A DNA stretch of 64,000 nt, from positions 28,694-92,693 of the forward strand of contig CAYGBT010000009.1 in NCBI GenBank assembly GCA_964348275.1, written 5' to 3'. The position numbers and the translations under genes were made by a program. Each line of letters starts with the position of its first letter. Within the stretch, counting starts at the first letter, position 1. Shown one piece after another: positions 1 through 8,373 of this stretch. A model generated the notes under the pieces. That model searched no databases, was not told the DNA's origin, and saw nothing but the letters and a program-made list of their open reading frames with translations. The DNA is from CSP1-5 sp964348275. Lineage in GTDB: Bacteria > Methylomirabilota > Methylomirabilia > Methylomirabilales > CSP1-5.

Positions 1-9
1 CTTCAACAC
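1..9 (-). CDS. Possible 5' end of a KhpA-type KH-domain protein (partial, runs off the window)
   Basis: Only three codons are visible: GTG TTG AAG (V/M-L-K), preceded by a strong ribosome-binding site GGGGAGG five bases upstream. A small KH-domain RNA-binding protein (KhpA/YlqC) that commonly starts M-L/K-E is the usual neighbour downstream of rpsP, so this is probably its start. The identification rests on gene order and the ribosome-binding site alone; it could equally be another gene such as rimM. Confidence 0.3.
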
Positions 10-102
10 GTCCGCCTCCCCAGTGCTGTCGCAGCTGTCGGCAGGAAACCCTCAAGGAGGAGGCCCTTACTCCCGAGGTTCCGATCGATGAGCCGCTGAC
101 CG

Positions 103-384
103 TCAAGTGTTTTTCCGGGCCCTCCTGAGGTCGGCAAATCGCTCCAGAACCCCGGCGGTCGAGAGGAGCTCCCGCACTGTTTCCGACGGCTGCGCGCCCT
201 TCTGAAGCCAGGAGAGGGCCTTCTCCTCATCCAGGGTCAATGCCGCCGGATTCTGGAGGGGATTGTAGGTCCCGATGCTCTCGATGACACGGCCGTCCCG
301 GGGCGCCCGTGCATCCATCACGACCACCCGGTAGACGGGCCGCTTCTTTGCCCCGAACCGCTTCAACCTAAGTCGTACTGCCAT
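103..384 (-). CDS. rpsP: 30S ribosomal protein S16
   Basis: This 93-residue protein is a component of the small ribosomal subunit that binds 16S rRNA and assists assembly. The N-terminal M-A-V-R-L-R-L-K-R-F-G block, the following K-K-R-P-x-Y-R-x-V-V-x-D segment and the G-x-Y-N-P motif near residue 40 are the standard S16 signature, and the length is normal. It lies 41 bases downstream of ffh on the same strand, the common ffh-rpsP arrangement, and is probably cotranscribed from the promoter upstream of ffh. Confidence 0.97.
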   Translation of the reverse strand: MAVRLRLKRFGAKKRPVYRVVVMDARAPRDGRVIESIGTYNPLQNPAALTLDEEKALSWLQKGAQPSETVRELLSTAGVLERFADLRRARKNT

Positions 385-425
385 CCAACCACCTCCCCTT
401 CCATTTCTATGGGACGAATGACACC

Positions 426-1754
426 TTACCCCAGAGGGAAGAACCCTCGTGCTCCGGGCTTTTTCCCAGCCTGGAGCACCTGTCGCATCATTCGTTGGGT
501 TTGCTGAAACTGTCGCAAGAGCTGGTTCACCATCGCCACCGTTGTCCCCGATCCCTTGGCGATTCGCTGACGGCGGCTCCCGGTGAGGATCCCCGGATTC
601 CGTCGCTCCTCCTTGGTCATGGAATTCAGAATCGCCTCCATCCGCCCGAGCACCGTGCCGTCTAGTCCCGGGGTAGCAATACCCGCGGGGAGACCCGGAA
701 CCAACCCCATCAGTTCCTCGAAGGACCCCATCCGACGCACCTGAGTGAGCTGTTCTCTAAAGTCCTCGAGCGTGAATGCATCCCGCTGGACCTTCCGAGC
801 CAGCTCCTCAGCCCGCGCCCGGTCCACCGCGGCTTCCGCCCGTTCCACCAGCGAGAGAACATCACCCATCCCGAGAATCCGGGAGGCCATTCGATCGGGA
901 TGAAACGGCTCCAGCGCCTCGAGCTGTTCGCCCACACCGATAAACTTAATGGGGCACCCCGTCACGGCCCGAACGGAAAGGGCCGCTCCTCCCCGGGCAT
1001 CTCCATCCAACTTGGTAAGGACGAAGCCGGTAAGGTCCAACGCGCTGTGAAAGGCCGATGCGACGTTCAGCGCGTCCTGACCGGTCATGGCATCCAGCAC
1101 CAGGAGGTTTTCCACCGGATGGACCACCTCCTTGAGGCTCCTGAGCTCTGCCATGAGCTCATCATCAATGTGGAGCCGACCCCCGGTATCCACCACAATC
1201 GGCTCCAGGCCCCGCGTTTGGGCGTACTGGACCGCCTCGTGACAAATGTCCAGTGCAGAAGAGGAGCGGGGATTGGTAAAGATCTCCACCCCCACCTTCC
1301 GCCCAAGAACTTCAAGCTGCGTAGCCGCTGCAGGACGACGTGTATCGGCTGCCACCAAGAGCGGCGCCCGACCCTGTCGCTTCAGCAGGGTGGCCAGCTT
1401 CGCCGCCGTGGTGGTTTTCCCCGACCCTTGGAGCCCGAGCAGCATCACCACCGTCGGGGGGCGGGCCGCCGAAGCCAAGCCACTCCCTTTCCCGCCCAAG
1501 AGCAGTGTGAGCTCATCAAAAACGACCTTGACAACCTGCTGCCCCGGCGTCAGCGACTGAAGCACATCCCGGCCGACGGCCCGGTCCCGAACGCGGTCTA
1601 CAAAGTCCCTGACCACCGTATAGTGGACATCCGCCTCCAGCAGCGCAAGACGGATCTCCCGCATGGCCGTAAGGATCTGCTCTTCGGTGAGCTTCCCGTG
1701 GCCCCGAAGCCGTTTAAAAATTGCCTGAAGCCGATCCGACAACCGGTCGAACAT
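426..1754 (-). CDS. ffh: Signal recognition particle GTPase Ffh
   Basis: Ffh binds 4.5S RNA and signal peptides and delivers ribosomes to FtsY at the inner membrane. The 442 residues contain an N-terminal helical bundle (1-90), the G domain with P-loop GLQGSGKTT at 107-115, DTRRPAA at 138-143, DTGGR at 189-193 and TKLDGDARGG at 247-256, and a C-terminal M domain rich in methionine (about 325-442, including an R-M-M-R segment). The length is typical. It is the first gene of an apparent ffh-rpsP unit, with a good promoter about 30 bases upstream of the start codon. No oddity seen. Confidence 0.98.
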   Translation of the reverse strand: MFDRLSDRLQAIFKRLRGHGKLTEEQILTAMREIRLALLEADVHYTVVRDFVDRVRDRAVGRDVLQSLTPGQQVVKVVFDELTLLLGGKGSGLASAARPPTVVMLLGLQGSGKTTTAAKLATLLKRQGRAPLLVAADTRRPAAATQLEVLGRKVGVEIFTNPRSSSALDICHEAVQYAQTRGLEPIVVDTGGRLHIDDELMAELRSLKEVVHPVENLLVLDAMTGQDALNVASAFHSALDLTGFVLTKLDGDARGGAALSVRAVTGCPIKFIGVGEQLEALEPFHPDRMASRILGMGDVLSLVERAEAAVDRARAEELARKVQRDAFTLEDFREQLTQVRRMGSFEELMGLVPGLPAGIATPGLDGTVLGRMEAILNSMTKEERRNPGILTGSRRQRIAKGSGTTVAMVNQLLRQFQQTQRMMRQVLQAGKKPGARGFFPLG

Positions 1755-1786
1755 GAGCTCGCCTCGGGAATAAGGGATAAACAGTC

Positions 1787-1815
1787 AAATTATGCGATGT
1801 TACCTCTCTTGTCAA
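1787..1815 (-). promoter_or_regulatory. Sigma-70-type promoter for ffh-rpsP
   Basis: On the minus strand a perfect -35 box TTGACA (1815-1810) is followed by a 17-base spacer and the -10 box TAATTT (1792-1787). The predicted start is about 25-30 bases before the ffh start codon. It lies in the 85-base gap between the glycerate kinase stop and ffh. Confidence 0.65.
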
Positions 1816-1839
1816 CAAGCAATTTTACGAGTCGGGCGC

Positions 1840-3180
1840 CTAACACGCCAGCAAGAGAGTGACGTCCATAACGTTAGTGAGGGTGGGCCCCGTCTTGATC
1901 AGGTCTCCCAACCCCTCGAAGAAGTGATACGAATCATTCTCCTCCAAGGCCCGGAGCGGATCCAGCCCGGCCTCTTTTGCCCGAGCCCACGTCTCACCAT
2001 CCGCCATTGCCCCGGCCGCATCGGTGGGTCCGTCACTCCCATCGGTCCCAGCGCTGAAAATGACCACATCCTGCACACCGGCGATGGCAATGGCAGCGGC
2101 CAGCGCGAGTTCCTGATTTCGGCCCCCCTTTCCTTTCCCACGGACCGTCACGGTCGTCTCGCCCCCGAGTAGAAGGCAAGCCGGGGGTGGTAGCGGATGG
2201 CCGGAGCGCCGCACCTCCAAGAGGAGCGCGGCTAACGCCCTGGCCACTTCGCGGCTTTCTCCTTGCAGGGCCGTGGTCAAGAGCAGGGTATGAAATCCCA
2301 ATCGTGCCGCCCATTCTCGGGCCGCCAAGAGGGATTGGAGATTGTTGCCGACGATGAGTTCCCGTGCCTTTTCGAAGCAGGGATCATCGCCCTTCGGCGT
2401 CTCCGGCACCTCTCCTCTCGCCCCCCCTTCCAGATGCTGCAGAATGCTTGCAGGTACTCGGTCCTCGATCCCGTACCGGCGCAAGATTGTCAGTCCATCG
2501 TGATATGTCGTCGGATCCGGGACGGTGGGGCCGGAGGCAATCGCATCCAAAGGATCGCCGATAACGTCAGAGAGAATCACCGTGAGACACGACGCCGGCT
2601 GAATCGCCCGGGCGAGCTGCCCTCCTTTGACCCGAGAGCAGTGTTTCCTGACCGTGTTGATTTCTTGAATGGTTGCACCGCATGCCAGCAGTTCTCGCGT
2701 GATGGCCTGCTTCTCGGCGAACTCGATCCCCTCCACGGGAGCCGGCAACAGGGCGGAGCCGCCACCGGAGATGAGGACAATGACGAGGTCCTCTGGGCGA
2801 GTCTCCGCAAGCAGTCCGAGGATGTCCGCCGTCCCTTGAACGCCCCGCGCATCAGGGACGGGATGGCTTGCCTCGTGGACCCGGATGCGCTTCAAGGGGA
2901 GGGAGTGGCCTTCCTTGACCACCACAATCCCCGCACTCACCTGCTCACCCAGGATCTCCTCGAGAGCGGCCGCCATTGCCCCGGAGGCCTTCCCGGCACC
3001 CACGACATAGACGCGTCCTCGGCTGAGGTCGTACACCTCCCCACGCGCCAGCAACCGCTTCCCGTCACGCTGCAAATGTCGTTGAATCGCCACCCGCGGG
3101 TTGGCCGCATCCAACGCGGCTTGGAAAATCTCCCCGGCCGCCTTTCGCAACTGTGCGATCCCTTTCACTCCAGAGATCAC
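1840..3180 (-). CDS. D-glycerate 2-kinase (GckA/MOFRL family)
   Basis: The predicted reaction is ATP-dependent phosphorylation of D-glycerate to 2-phosphoglycerate in the cytoplasm, feeding glycolate/serine-type carbon into glycolysis. The 446 residues show the N-terminal glycerate-kinase domain, with V-V-G-A-G-K-A near residue 60, L-I-S-G-G-G-S-A-L near 138 and N-T-V-R-K-H near 176. The C-terminal MOFRL domain has the G-G-R-N-Q-E-L-A motif followed by S-A-G-T-D-G-S-D-G-P-T-D. Start is GTG, overlapping the thpR stop in a GTGA arrangement, which implies translational coupling. The glycolate-oxidase-like fusion at 17.6-20.5 kb could supply related metabolites, though that link is an inference. 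Confidence 0.9.
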   Translation of the reverse strand: MISGVKGIAQLRKAAGEIFQAALDAANPRVAIQRHLQRDGKRLLARGEVYDLSRGRVYVVGAGKASGAMAAALEEILGEQVSAGIVVVKEGHSLPLKRIRVHEASHPVPDARGVQGTADILGLLAETRPEDLVIVLISGGGSALLPAPVEGIEFAEKQAITRELLACGATIQEINTVRKHCSRVKGGQLARAIQPASCLTVILSDVIGDPLDAIASGPTVPDPTTYHDGLTILRRYGIEDRVPASILQHLEGGARGEVPETPKGDDPCFEKARELIVGNNLQSLLAAREWAARLGFHTLLLTTALQGESREVARALAALLLEVRRSGHPLPPPACLLLGGETTVTVRGKGKGGRNQELALAAAIAIAGVQDVVIFSAGTDGSDGPTDAAGAMADGETWARAKEAGLDPLRALEENDSYHFFEGLGDLIKTGPTLTNVMDVTLLLAC

Positions 3181-3743
3181 GTCTCCTCCGCCAACGGAAC
3201 CGAGTCCACCGAACTGTAGATGGCCCCAGCCGGATGGAGCTGGCTCTGCATGAGCTCGACACGACCGACCTGCATCCGACCCACCTCGCCGACCTCCGCC
3301 CTGCGGAGGGACTCGAGCAGAGTATCGACACGCCCCACACTCTTGACGCGACCCAGGGTGAGGTGGGGCTGAAAGGGGCGCCCCTCGCGCGGAAATCCAA
3401 GGGGAAGGAGGGCCTCGTCGATTCTGTCTCGAAGCCTCTTCAATTCCTCAGCCCCCAGTTGTACTCCGACCCAGACCACCCGAGGCCGCCCCTTTGGAGG
3501 AAAGGTTCCAAAACCGGCGAGCGACAGGGAAAACGGCTTGACGCCGGCCAGGGAATCCCGGAAGGCCTCCTGGATCGGCGGCAGTTTTGCCTCCGCGACT
3601 TCTCCGAGAAACTTGAGGGTATAGTGCAGATTTTCCGCCTTGACCCACTTGACCGGCGCCGATGCCGCCTTGAATTTCCCCTGGATCTCTGCCAATGGAG
3701 TTCTGAGAGAGGGATCTACGTTGATGGCGATGAATAGTCGCAT
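3177..3743 (-). CDS. thpR: RNA 2',3'-cyclic phosphodiesterase (2'-5' RNA ligase family)
   Basis: This 188-residue member of the 2H phosphoesterase superfamily acts on RNA with 2',3'-cyclic phosphate ends and can ligate 2'-5' tRNA halves in vitro. Both catalytic HxTx motifs are present: H-Y-T-L at residues 40-43 and H-L-T-L at 127-130. Its beginning M-R-L-F-I-A-I and the F-G-x-F-P-P-K-G-x-P-R-V-V-W segment are characteristic. It sits in the pgpA-cinA-thpR-glycerate kinase cluster, 36 bases after cinA; a cinA-thpR pairing is common in bacteria. Confidence 0.95.
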   Translation of the reverse strand: MRLFIAINVDPSLRTPLAEIQGKFKAASAPVKWVKAENLHYTLKFLGEVAEAKLPPIQEAFRDSLAGVKPFSLSLAGFGTFPPKGRPRVVWVGVQLGAEELKRLRDRIDEALLPLGFPREGRPFQPHLTLGRVKSVGRVDTLLESLRRAEVGEVGRMQVGRVELMQSQLHPAGAIYSSVDSVPLAEET

Positions 3744-3779
3744 ACCCCTTCCGCGTATAGCGATCGGCCCCGCCCCGGT

Positions 3780-5036
3780 TTACGACTCACCCCGAATCTT
3801 CAGTAAATACCGACGGAGCATCTCGAGCGCCATTTGCGAGGCCCACAGTTTGTTGTCCTCCCGGTTGTACGGGAATCGGTATTCCCGCCACTCCTCGCCG
3901 TTGGCGTCGGTGAGGGCAATGTAGGTGAGCCCGACCGGCTTGGCGTCGGTTCCGCCTCCGGGACCGGCGATCCCAGTCACCCCCACGCCCACATCAGCCC
4001 TCGCCAGGCGGCGCACCCCCGCCGCCATCGCACTCGCCACCTCCGGACTCACGGCGCCATGCTGCTCGATCAGGGAGGAGGGCACCTCCAAGATTTCTTC
4101 TTTGGCGCGATTGCTATACGAGACGATCCCTCGCTCGAAATAGTCTGAGCTACCCGGGATGTTGGTGATCCGATGGGTGATGAGACCCCCCGTACACGAC
4201 TCGGCCACAGCCACGGTCTTTCCTTGAAGACGGAGAAGGCGCCCCACCACTTCCTCAAGTCGTTCCTCATCGATGCCAAAGATCGCATCACCCAACCGAT
4301 CCCGAAGTTTTCTCTCCCATGTCTCCAGCCGGGACTGAACCGCTTCCTCGGTTCCAGAAGCCGTCAGCCGCACGTGGAGCTCCCCCGGGCGAGCCAGTAA
4401 GCCAACGCGGGGATGGTCGGAACGGAGTAGATCCTGAATTCGGTCCTCCACCTGCGATTCGAACAAACCACAAACCTTGATGGTCCGGGTTCTCAAAAGC
4501 CGCACGCCGCCCGCCTCCTCCAGAAGGACCGGTAGCACGTGCTCGGTGAAGAGTGGACGCATTTCTCGCGGCGGGCCAGGTAGAGCGATGAGGAGACGCC
4601 CCCCTTCCCTCCAGAGCAGGGCCGGGGCTGTCCCGTGGCGATTCGGGAGGACGACGAACCCCTCCGGGACCCGGGCCTGACGCTTCGCTAATTCCGGCAT
4701 GGGAACGCCCCGCCGGGCGAATCGCTCCTCAATCCGCTTCAAGGTCTCCTCGTGGAGGATAAGGGGCCTTCCGGTGACATCCCCCAGCGCATCCCGGGTG
4801 GAATCATCCTCGGTCGGGCCGAGACCGCCGCTGACGACGACTACGGCAGTCCGATCCAGGGCCTGCCGGAGCACCTGATGAATCCGCTGCCGGTCGTCCC
4901 CGACCGTCGTACGGTAAGAGACCTCGATCCCGATGCCATTGAGCGCCTCGGCGAGAAAGAGACCATTGGTATCGACCAGAGCGCCCTGGAGGAGCTCGGT
5001 GCCAATACTGATGACCTCTGCATTCTTTGCATTCAT
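3780..5036 (-). CDS. cinA: CinA: competence/damage-inducible protein, NMN deamidase type
   Basis: The protein has two domains: an N-terminal MoCF/ADP-ribose pyrophosphatase-like domain (G-T-E-L-L at the start, S-G-G-L-G-P-T-x-D-D near residue 70, L-P-G-P-P-x-E-M near 155) and a C-terminal PncC-type nicotinamide-nucleotide amidase domain (A-E-S-C-T-G-G, then V-T-G-I-A-G-P-G-G). The ATG at 5036 was chosen because it overlaps the pgpA stop codon as ATGA; a longer frame starting with TTG at 5057 is possible but less likely. The 418-residue length is normal. It probably recycles pyridine nucleotides. Confidence 0.95.
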   Translation of the reverse strand: MNAKNAEVISIGTELLQGALVDTNGLFLAEALNGIGIEVSYRTTVGDDRQRIHQVLRQALDRTAVVVVSGGLGPTEDDSTRDALGDVTGRPLILHEETLKRIEERFARRGVPMPELAKRQARVPEGFVVLPNRHGTAPALLWREGGRLLIALPGPPREMRPLFTEHVLPVLLEEAGGVRLLRTRTIKVCGLFESQVEDRIQDLLRSDHPRVGLLARPGELHVRLTASGTEEAVQSRLETWERKLRDRLGDAIFGIDEERLEEVVGRLLRLQGKTVAVAESCTGGLITHRITNIPGSSDYFERGIVSYSNRAKEEILEVPSSLIEQHGAVSPEVASAMAAGVRRLARADVGVGVTGIAGPGGGTDAKPVGLTYIALTDANGEEWREYRFPYNREDNKLWASQMALEMLRRYLLKIRGES

Positions 5037-5488
5037 GAGACCAGGAGCCACATCCAAACTAACAGGTTCGCATACAGCCCGGCGATCACATCATCCCCCA
5101 CAATTCCCAACCCGCCTGAAAATTGCTCCACCTGACGAGCGGGAAAAGGCTTGGCAATATCGAGGAGACGGAAGAGGGCAAAGGCGATGACCCGGTCCGG
5201 GAGCCGCGATGGAAGGAGTATGGTCGCCACCGCGATACCGGCAATCTCGTCGATAATGATGGCTGGCGGGTCTGACTCCCCTATGACCTGCGCCGCCCGA
5301 CCGGCAACCGCGATCCCGGTCCCGACAAGCACGAGCGTCACTAGAACCTGCGTTACTCCCGGCCCCAGCGGCCAAAGGAGGAAAAGCCCGAGGAGGCTCC
5401 CGAGTGTTCCCGGGGCCGGGCCCAGATAGCCCACATAGGCCCCGGTCGCGATGACCACGGTGAGCTGGTGGGAAACAGGCGGGCTCAT
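5033..5488 (-). CDS. pgpA: Phosphatidylglycerophosphatase A
   Basis: This inner-membrane enzyme removes phosphate from phosphatidylglycerol phosphate. The 151 residues contain several hydrophobic segments, the Y-x-G-x-x-P-x-A-P-G-T-x-G-S motif near residues 19-32, the D-E-I-A-G motif near 80 and G-G-x-G-I-V-x-D-D-x-x-A-G near 128, all typical of PgpA. Length is normal. It heads the pgpA-cinA-thpR-kinase unit. A promoter with consensus spacing ends only a few bases before the ATG, and no ribosome-binding site is visible, so the mRNA may be leaderless. Confidence 0.95.
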   Translation of the reverse strand: MSPPVSHQLTVVIATGAYVGYLGPAPGTLGSLLGLFLLWPLGPGVTQVLVTLVLVGTGIAVAGRAAQVIGESDPPAIIIDEIAGIAVATILLPSRLPDRVIAFALFRLLDIAKPFPARQVEQFSGGLGIVGDDVIAGLYANLLVWMWLLVS

Positions 5489-5494
5489 GAGGTG

Positions 5495-5523
5495 AGAGTA
5501 GACGCTGAGCTACGGCCTGTCAA
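5495..5523 (-). promoter_or_regulatory. Promoter of the pgpA operon, apparently giving a leaderless mRNA
   Basis: On the minus strand TTGACA (5523-5518) is separated by 17 bases from TACTCT (5500-5495). A start site 6-8 bases downstream of the -10 box falls at 5487-5489, exactly on the pgpA ATG (5488-5486). Confidence 0.55.
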
Positions 5524-5543
5524 CGGGTGAGGTGTCAAGGGGA

Positions 5544-7493
5544 CTAAATGAGGCAAACCTTGTTACGGCCAGCCGCCTTGGCCTGATACAGGGCCCGATC
5601 CGCGTCGCGCACCAAGTCTTCCACGCGGTTCATCGCCGAGGAGAGGGCAGCCGCACCGAGACTAATCGTGAGGGAACCTTCAGGCCATTGCTGTTCTGCT
5701 GCCGCCGTCCGGAGACGCTCCGCCTGGACCCCGGCCTGGGGAAGATCGGTTTCAGGAAGAATGATAGCAAACTCCTCCCCGCCATAACGGGCTACTGTAT
5801 CCACCCGCCGCGAATTCTTCCGGAGAATTAGGGCCAAGGAGCGCAACGCCTCATCGCCAGCGAGATGACCGTATCGGTCATTGAACTGCTTGAAGTGATC
5901 GATATCGAGCATGATCAGGGAAAGTGAGCGGCCATAGCGACGGGCCCGCTTCACCTCTGCATCGAGGAGGTGATAGAAGTACCGGTGATTGTGCAGCCCG
6001 GTCAATGCATCCGTGTTGGCGAGTCGCCTCGTCTCTGCAAATAAGCGTGCATTCTCGATGGCAATGGCCGCCTGGTTGGCAAAGGAAGCCAAAAGGTGGA
6101 GATCTTCCTCGGCGACACGGCGGGGTTCGTTGTAGTGGACCCACATCACGCCACGAACCCTCTCCCGCACTTGCAAGGGCAGGCAGACGGCGGCCCTCCG
6201 TCCGAGCGCCAGCAGTCGGGGATTGATCGTCCCAGGAGGGATCATCGCGAAATCGGAAAAGACCACGGATCGACCCGTGTCCCAGACCTGACGTGAGACA
6301 CCATCCTTCCGCACCTCGATCTCCCCCACCTCCCAGTCGACCAGATGCGTGACCTCGCCTAAATCGTCTAGGAGGATGATCGTGCTGGAGGCGGCGTCAG
6401 TCGAGGCTGCCGCACCCCGAGCGATCTTCTGGAGGGTTTCATCCAAGTCGAGCGACCCACTGACCTGTGTGGCGGCCTCGTACAACTCCGCCACAGTGGA
6501 TGCGTACCGCTGGATCTGCTGATATGCCCTGGCGTTTCCAATGGCGACGGCCGCCTGGCTGGCGAAGGCGGCCAACAAGCTCTGCTCATCGGGGCCGAAG
6601 AGGCGGCGATGACGAGTGAAGACCGAGAGGACCCCCAGGACACGACCCTCGGCGATGAGGGGAATACCGGCAAATGACACGACGTCTGCCTGCTCAATGA
6701 ACCGTGGGTTCAGCAAGCGCGGCTCTCGTTTCACATCAGCGATGTACTGGGGCTCTCCGCGTTCCATGATCCTCCCGATGGCCCCTCCACCGTACGGGAT
6801 TCGGTCCACTATCAACCCTGCAAACTCCTGGAGGCCGTAACTGGCCTGCACCCGCAGTTCCCGTGTCTCCTCGTCTGCCACCAAGAGCCAGGCGCCCGGG
6901 ACATCCAGAAACTCCGCCGCAGCCTTCACCGCGAAGTCATAAACCTCCTGGAGATTCAACGAGGCGGTCATTCGCTTCGTCAGATGGATCAGGGATTGAA
7001 GTTTGTTCGCCCGCTCGTGCACCTCCTGAAAAAGGATCGTTCTCTCAAGCGTGATGGTTGCCTCATTCGCCAAGGTCTGACAGAACTCAATTTCGCCTCG
7101 AGTAAAATTTCGAATCTTGCCCCGACTGCTCAAGCTCACCACCCCGACGCTTTGTCCCTGCTTGAGGAGTGGAAGCACCAACATCGACCGGATCGGAAGA
7201 GCGAGCAGGAGATCCCGGATATCCGAAAGGACGGGCTCCTTGGCCACGTCGGGGATAACGAGCGGCCGCTGCGTCTCGAGCACCGTCCGAATCTCCGGGT
7301 ACCGGTCTAAGGACAGGTTAATCCCCTGAATCCAGGGATTCTCCTTGGATCGATCATACCCAGCGATGAGATGGGCTGACGCCTCTCCCCGAGTCGCAAG
7401 GGTGATGGCGCACCGGTCGACCCGCATCTTCTCCAGGAAACGCTTCACGATGTCCCACATGCCGTTACCTGTTGCTGGGGAAGCAATCACCAT
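5544..7493 (-). CDS. Diguanylate cyclase with three GAF sensor domains
   Basis: This is a soluble signalling protein predicted to make cyclic di-GMP. The 649 residues show three GAF-like modules (about 10-155, 170-320 and 335-480), each ending in the A-N-x-A-x-x-A-I-E-x-A-R-L/A-Y pattern, then a GGDEF domain (about 485-649) with D-x-L-T-G-L-x-N-x-R-Y at its start and the active-site variant GGEEF at 571-575. The inhibitory I-site RRVD (562-565) is present. No transmembrane segment or receiver domain is seen. The ATG has no clear ribosome-binding site, and the same frame stays open for 46 further codons upstream to a TAG at 7629-7631 without any ATG, GTG or TTG, so the N terminus may have been lost. 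Confidence 0.92.
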   Translation of the reverse strand: MVIASPATGNGMWDIVKRFLEKMRVDRCAITLATRGEASAHLIAGYDRSKENPWIQGINLSLDRYPEIRTVLETQRPLVIPDVAKEPVLSDIRDLLLALPIRSMLVLPLLKQGQSVGVVSLSSRGKIRNFTRGEIEFCQTLANEATITLERTILFQEVHERANKLQSLIHLTKRMTASLNLQEVYDFAVKAAAEFLDVPGAWLLVADEETRELRVQASYGLQEFAGLIVDRIPYGGGAIGRIMERGEPQYIADVKREPRLLNPRFIEQADVVSFAGIPLIAEGRVLGVLSVFTRHRRLFGPDEQSLLAAFASQAAVAIGNARAYQQIQRYASTVAELYEAATQVSGSLDLDETLQKIARGAAASTDAASSTIILLDDLGEVTHLVDWEVGEIEVRKDGVSRQVWDTGRSVVFSDFAMIPPGTINPRLLALGRRAAVCLPLQVRERVRGVMWVHYNEPRRVAEEDLHLLASFANQAAIAIENARLFAETRRLANTDALTGLHNHRYFYHLLDAEVKRARRYGRSLSLIMLDIDHFKQFNDRYGHLAGDEALRSLALILRKNSRRVDTVARYGGEEFAIILPETDLPQAGVQAERLRTAAAEQQWPEGSLTISLGAAALSSAMNRVEDLVRDADRALYQAKAAGRNKVCLI

Positions 7494-7652
7494 GAGGCTC
7501 TCGACTGGGAGAGGGTTTGTGTCTGATTCATAGGTCGAGATATGTACAGGGTCCTTGCAAACTCCATGCCTAGATACGAACGCCCACTGGCCCCTTTGCG
7601 CAGTACCACCGCTCAGCCAGGCGAAACTCTACGGGAGAGTGTACTCTATCCC

Positions 7653-8297
7653 CTAGCGGGGATAAAGGTCCTCTGCCCGGAGTATCTTTACCCCGGGTGG
7701 GGGTTCAAAGGAGAAGAGATCGGCAGGGAGGTCACTATTTATGAGGAGACGAGAAAAGTGCATCACCGTCCGATTCTCATAGGGATCCTGGAAGGTCAGC
7801 GACCGGATATGAAGCGTCGTCCTTTCCACCTCCATTTCCATCCCGCGAAGGTGCGGATCGGGACGCCGCGGCGTCAGGACCAGACGGTAGCAGCAATCCC
7901 CATGAACCGTCACCTGTCCCAGATTGAAGTCATCGGTTAATCGTCCCACCCCCATCAAGAAATCGAAAGGGATGGAGGTCACCGCTGATATCAGATCCTG
8001 GACAATAACCTGCCGGTCCGCGGGCGTGTAAGCCCACAGCGTCGAACCGTTGGTCACCAGAAGGCGCCGCTCTGGCCGCTCATACTCCCACCGCATCATC
8101 CCCGGGCGTTTCAGATAAAAAGCCCCCGAGGCCTCCTCCACTTGCCCTATCGCCAGCTCGACCCGTTGGGAGAACTGACCCCGGAGATCCGTGGTCCCAT
8201 CATAGAAGATCTGAATCCGCTCGACCACCTCTTGCGCCTGAGGAGTCAACAAGACGGTCAGGAGAGCGAGGGTGAGAAACCGATTGCTGATTTTCAT
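7653..8297 (-). CDS. lolA: Outer-membrane lipoprotein carrier protein LolA
   Basis: This predicted periplasmic chaperone carries lipoproteins from the LolCDE transporter to the outer membrane. The start at 8297 gives an N-terminal signal peptide (hydrophobic residues about 8-18, ending before Q-A-Q-E-V) and is preceded by GAGG at a good distance; a longer frame from 8384 has no such support. The F-Y-L-K-R-P-G-M-M-R-W-E-Y segment and the L-x-V-T-N-G-x-x-L-W-x-Y pattern are characteristic of LolA (214 residues). It lies 76 bases downstream of ftsK, and the ftsK-lolA order is classical. Confidence 0.93.
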   Translation of the reverse strand: MKISNRFLTLALLTVLLTPQAQEVVERIQIFYDGTTDLRGQFSQRVELAIGQVEEASGAFYLKRPGMMRWEYERPERRLLVTNGSTLWAYTPADRQVIVQDLISAVTSIPFDFLMGVGRLTDDFNLGQVTVHGDCCYRLVLTPRRPDPHLRGMEMEVERTTLHIRSLTFQDPYENRTVMHFSRLLINSDLPADLFSFEPPPGVKILRAEDLYPR

Positions 8298-8373
8298 GTC
8301 GGTCGCCTCTTCCCACGTCTGCTCCCACTCACATCCCCACTTGTTGGTCGGCACCTGAGAAGGAGGATCGGCC

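Noticed and set aside
900..1862. Long plus-strand open frame antisense to ffh
   Set aside because: The codons mirror ffh in GC-rich DNA, there is no ribosome-binding site or family similarity, and ffh is beyond doubt.
2263..3219. 318-codon plus-strand frame antisense to the glycerate kinase
   Set aside because: Same reason: a shadow of a well-supported gene with low-complexity translation.
7494..7631. Upstream extension of the diguanylate cyclase as a separate gene
   Set aside because: It has no start codon and no ribosome-binding site; treated as a possible lost N terminus only.
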